A stretch of DNA of 15,078 nucleotides from Nanobdellota archaeon (lineage in GTDB: Archaea > Nanobdellota > Nanobdellia > Pacearchaeales > GW2011-AR1): positions 1-15,078 of the forward strand of contig JAUYHR010000004.1 in the NCBI GenBank assembly GCA_030689875.1, in the 5' to 3' direction. The notes below the pieces were generated by a model. That model saw only the letters and a list, made by a program, of their open reading frames with translations. It was not told the origin of the DNA and searched no databases. Position 1 is the first letter of the stretch; each line of letters begins with the position of its first letter. Below, one piece after another: positions 12,674-15,078 of the stretch. A program made the position numbers and the translations under genes.

Positions 12674-13399
12674 ATGACAAAAATTTCAACTGGAAGTTTT
12701 GATTTAAATGCCTGGCTTAACGGCGGTTATGAAAAAGATATAATCACCATGATTGCAGGACCGCCAGGAAGCGGGAAAACAAATTTTTCAATTCTGGCTT
12801 CTTGCAGTCAGTCTAAAGATAATAAAAAAGTTATTTTTATTGATACAGAAGGCGGATTTTCTATTGACAGAGTAAAACAAATTGTCGGCGTGAATCACGA
12901 AAAAATATTAGAGAATATTTTTTTGCTTAAGCCAACAAATTTTGAAGAGCAAAAAAAATGTTTTGAAAAGCTTTTGGTTGCCGTTAAAAAAGAACAGATT
13001 GGATTGATTGTTGTTGATGGAATGGCGATGTTGTACAGACTTGAGTTAGGCGACGCTATTCATTCAAAAGATGATTCAAATATCCGGGAGATTAATCGGG
13101 AGATTGCAAAGCAAATGAGAGTTCTGGCTGAAATTTCCAGAAAACAAGAAATTCCAATTTTAATTACAAACCAAGTTTATTCCGGATTTGTTTCAGAGGA
13201 AGATTGGAAAAAAGGATTAAAAGGCGAAGCAAATATTGTCGGCGGAGATTTATTTAAATATTGGAGCAAGTGCATTATTGAATTAAAAAATGACGGCGGA
13301 AAAAAGAAAGCTATTTTATTAAAACACAGAAGTCTCAAGTCAAAAGAATTATCTTTTGAAATAAGGGATGAGGGAATTTTTAAAAAAGGATGGTTATAA
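12674..13399 (+). CDS. radB: DNA repair and recombination protein RadB
   Basis: A 241-residue RecA-fold ATPase, the archaeal RadA paralogue without the N-terminal helix-hairpin-helix domain, at the normal RadB length (about 220-240). The start TKISTGSFDLNAWLNGGYEK is the RadB form of 'TG...LD.LLGGG'. Walker A is GPPGSGKTN (29-37), the IFIDTEGGFS strand (55-63) follows, and Walker B is LIVVDG (111-116). ITNQVY (164-169) corresponds to the RecA-family 'TNQV' element. It acts in homologous recombination with RadA and Holliday-junction processing, probably as an accessory factor. A TATA-like element lies at -25. The PIN-domain gene downstream overlaps its stop codon, so the two are translationally coupled. 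Confidence 0.93.
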   Translation: MTKISTGSFDLNAWLNGGYEKDIITMIAGPPGSGKTNFSILASCSQSKDNKKVIFIDTEGGFSIDRVKQIVGVNHEKILENIFLLKPTNFEEQKKCFEKLLVAVKKEQIGLIVVDGMAMLYRLELGDAIHSKDDSNIREINREIAKQMRVLAEISRKQEIPILITNQVYSGFVSEEDWKKGLKGEANIVGGDLFKYWSKCIIELKNDGGKKKAILLKHRSLKSKELSFEIRDEGIFKKGWL

Positions 13400-14049
13400 T
13401 GAAAAATCCCAAAATATCTTTAGAGAATTTAGCATTAAAAAAATATTCCGTTTTATTAGATACAAGCGTGTTTCTTAGTTATTATTCTAAAAATCGCAAC
13501 CCTGAAACTTTAACAGAAAAATTTGCCGAAGCTAAAGAAGATTATGACTTTTTTGTTTTAATGCAAAATTATGTTAAAAATGGAAGTAATTTTTATATTA
13601 CGCCTTTAGTTTCAGCAGCACTTCAAAATGGATACTCTCCCAATTTTAAAAAAGGCATTAAGGAAATAGGTGGCTGCAAAAATCGCGAATTATTAAAATT
13701 ACATAGAAAAAGAAGGGAGAGAACTAGGGCTAAAGGGATTTTGGAGAGAACATTTCAAGAGAATGATAAAATTCTTCAATTAAATAAAGATGAGCAAATT
13801 TTGTATGATGTTGTTTATAAAAAGCATATTGGACTTAAAGAAGAATATAAATTAAGTGAATCCGATTTTGATTTTTTAATTTCTGGAGGGGCTTTAGCTA
13901 AAGTTGGAAGGATTGTTGCTTTAGTTTCAAATGATGGGGGGATTTTTCGCGCAAGAAAAGATATTTTGAAGAAAGAAAATATTTGTTTTGATAAATTTAA
14001 ATTTTTTGTTAGAGAAGATTTTTTAGGTTTTGAAAAAAGAGGCAGATAA
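13399..14049 (+). CDS. PIN-domain protein coupled to radB
   Basis: The protein has 216 residues from the ATG at 13399, which shares its A with the radB stop (TAATG). An ATG nine bases upstream at 13390 is also possible, but overlaps radB by 10 bp. D21 in SVLLDTSVFLS opens a PIN-like fold. D156/D158 in SESDFDFLISGGALA and D179 in VALVSNDGGI supply further acidic residues of a metal-dependent nuclease site. Between them is a long insertion (about 60-145) containing a very basic helix (KLHRKRRERTRAKG) suited to nucleic-acid binding. It is about twice as long as a VapC toxin, and no antitoxin is next to it. Co-expression with radB hints at a nucleic-acid processing partner in repair, which is inference. 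Confidence 0.72.
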   Translation: MKNPKISLENLALKKYSVLLDTSVFLSYYSKNRNPETLTEKFAEAKEDYDFFVLMQNYVKNGSNFYITPLVSAALQNGYSPNFKKGIKEIGGCKNRELLKLHRKRRERTRAKGILERTFQENDKILQLNKDEQILYDVVYKKHIGLKEEYKLSESDFDFLISGGALAKVGRIVALVSNDGGIFRARKDILKKENICFDKFKFFVREDFLGFEKRGR

Positions 14050-14055
14050 TTGCGG

Positions 14056-14092
14056 TTTTTTCATTAGAAATAAAAAAGAATTTTTTAAAAAA
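14056..14092. terminator. Oligo-T terminators between convergent PIN and JAMM genes
   Basis: For the plus strand there are T6 tracts at 14056-14061 and 14081-14086. The second is followed directly by A6 (14087-14092), which gives U6 to minus-strand transcripts. The symmetric T6A6 sits in the gap between two convergent genes, as expected of a bidirectional archaeal terminator. Confidence 0.5.
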
Positions 14093-14120
14093 GGATAAAT
14101 AGGATAATTAAATTTCATAT

Positions 14121-14645
14121 TCAAGAATTAATTCTGTCAATAAGGCTTTTAGATAAAGGACAAAAAAGAGTCCTCTTAAATTCTTGCTCATTTTCATTAT
14201 AATAAAATTCTCCAATATTAAAATAATAATTATTAATTATCCCATAAATCTCTTTTTTATTCTTAGAGCGCTTAAGATAATTTTTAACATGATTAGTTTT
14301 TTTTATTGATACGATAATCTGTAGTTTTTCATTTTTAAGATTTTTTTCTTTATCTTCCCCGCTAAGCTTTAGGGTTGAATCTGGATGAGAATGATAAGTT
14401 CCCAAAAACTTTGTGTTTCTTTTACAAATTTTTTCAATAATTTCCTCAAGTTTTTCTACTTTATTTGGCTTGTAAAATACATAATCTTTCCCTCTTCTTA
14501 AACTCGACATATTATAAGCAGAATTTAATTTAAAAGTTGAATTATATTTATTTCCTAATAGATAACCAAAACATTCTTTTGGAAATGCATCAACAACAGA
14601 AGCAAGCATTTGGGCCAGCGCATTCTCACAAAGAGTAATTTTCAT
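14121..14645 (-). CDS. JAMM/MPN+ metalloprotease
   Basis: A 174-residue protein with a complete JAMM zinc-protease signature: E24 in FPKECFGYLLG, then H85-S-H87-P88 and, at the exact canonical spacing (H-x7-S-x2-D), S95 and D98 in TYHSHPDSTLKLSGEDKE. Archaeal enzymes of this type (such as HvJAMM1) remove ubiquitin-like SAMP modifiers from proteins or mature sulfur-carrier proteins. The C-terminal third, after about residue 125, is less conserved and may shape substrate choice. No ubiquitin-like or E1-like gene is in the window. It is convergent with the PIN gene and divergent from the nreA-like gene. Two copies of GTTTTAAAA lie upstream (14659-14667 and 14674-14682), either of which could act as its TATA element. 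Confidence 0.92.
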   Translation of the reverse strand: MKITLCENALAQMLASVVDAFPKECFGYLLGNKYNSTFKLNSAYNMSSLRRGKDYVFYKPNKVEKLEEIIEKICKRNTKFLGTYHSHPDSTLKLSGEDKEKNLKNEKLQIIVSIKKTNHVKNYLKRSKNKKEIYGIINNYYFNIGEFYYNENEQEFKRTLFCPLSKSLIDRINS

Positions 14646-14744
14646 TTTAGAGTATCTTGTTTTAAAATCCAGAGTTTTAAAAGATTATTGTAATGAAAAC
14701 GAAAACTTATTTTTGCCAAGAGTATCAGATATTTCACAAATTAA

Positions 14745-14750
14745 TTTAAA
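14745..14750 (+). promoter_or_regulatory. Possible TATA-like element for the nreA-like gene
   Basis: TTTAAA is centred about 32 nt upstream of the ATG at 14780, a little further than at the other genes, so a leader of about 6-8 nt is likely. Confidence 0.35.
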
Positions 14751-14779
14751 CTCCTGATTATTTATTATGTTAATAAAAA

Positions 14780-15078
14780 ATGAGCGGTGATTTAAAATTT
14801 GAATCAATTAAAAAAATTGCCGAAGCTAATTTTAAAGTCAGGGATTTAAGCAAAATATCCGCAATTAATTCTTTTTCGCCTCCAAGTGTTTTTATCGGCT
14901 CTAAATTAAAATATCCTGAAGTTAATGTTGGAATTTTAAGCCCTCTTGAAAAAGATGAAAATTCCTGGATTTACGACGACGCAAAATATTGGGCAGAAAA
15001 TAATTTTGAAATTAATCAGGTTCTTCATTTGAGAAATAATTTGCTTAATTCAAGATTCAGAACAAAAGTTACAGATGC
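14780..15078 (+). CDS. nreA: NreA-like DNA repair protein, N-terminal part (runs off right edge)
   Basis: The frame from the ATG at 14780 gives 99 codons, open to the window end. A TAA four bases upstream in the same frame (14774-14776) fixes this start. Residues about 32-53 contain FSPPSVFIGSKLKYPEVNVG, the hallmark of the archaeal Nre family (PF04894). Further matching segments are ILSPLEK and, around residues 80-95, the L-R-N-N-L-L-N-S-R-F-R stretch. Nre proteins act in DNA damage repair and in euryarchaea bind PCNA through a C-terminal PIP motif, which would lie outside the window. Family members I recall start with a cysteine-rich zinc site before the SPPS motif. Here the first 30 residues have no cysteine. 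Confidence 0.88.
   Translation, partial: MSGDLKFESIKKIAEANFKVRDLSKISAINSFSPPSVFIGSKLKYPEVNVGILSPLEKDENSWIYDDAKYWAENNFEINQVLHLRNNLLNSRFRTKVTD

Noticed and set aside
1..15078. CRISPR arrays, insertion sequences or integrase genes
   Set aside because: No regularly spaced direct repeats, transposase or integrase frames, or terminal inverted repeats were seen.

Overview
The window reads as chromosomal DNA of an AT-rich archaeon, most likely a small-genome DPANN lineage (Woesearchaeota/Pacearchaeota-like). This is an inference from gene content and not a phylogenetic test. The archaeal markers are aRF1, RNA polymerase subunit L (Rpo11), RadB, an NreA-type repair protein, an archaeal-style ValRS, a zinc-ribbon/HTH (MBF1-like) protein, PIN-domain proteins and a JAMM protease. 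Genes are short and tightly packed. At about fourteen starts a TATA-like A/T element is centred 25-28 nt upstream of the start codon, so most first genes of operons probably make leaderless mRNAs.

Layout. At 1-944 there is the start of a U32-family gene (minus), a small two-helix membrane protein (plus), an orphan ribbon-helix-helix protein (minus) and an intronless tRNA-Trp (minus). At 1042-2733 there is a UPF0175-like/DUF3368-PIN gene pair (minus), divergent from a small Fcf1-like PIN protein (plus). At 2780-6248 there is a translation operon of valS and aRF1 separated by one base. At 6290-8112 lies a minus-strand accessory cluster: a secreted protein resembling a bacterial outer-membrane beta-barrel, a MazF toxin with an RHH antitoxin and a clear inverted-repeat operator, and a membrane-anchored NodB-like deacetylase.

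At 8165-10022 scpB and a processive family 2 glycosyltransferase run on the plus strand. They diverge from the deacetylase across one apparently shared TATA element. At 10099-12629 there are a membrane-anchored thioredoxin-fold-like protein, the zinc-ribbon/HTH regulator, a tiny membrane protein, rpoL and an unrecognised 131-aa protein. At 12674-14049 radB overlaps a PIN-domain gene. The window ends with a JAMM metalloprotease (minus) divergent from the start of an nreA-like gene that runs off the right edge.

The core genes serve translation, transcription, chromosome segregation and DNA repair. Between them sit three PIN domains, one MazF and two RHH proteins, so RNA-cleaving or RNA-regulating modules are dense here. 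The points most worth a second look are: the beta-barrel-like secreted protein driven by an archaeal promoter; the aRF1 that lacks the zinc mini-domain; the UPF0175-like partner with a long N-terminal extension; the RadB-PIN overlap; and the compact TATA/operator arrangement of the MazF locus. No CRISPR array, insertion sequence, rRNA or obvious novel multi-gene defence island was seen.
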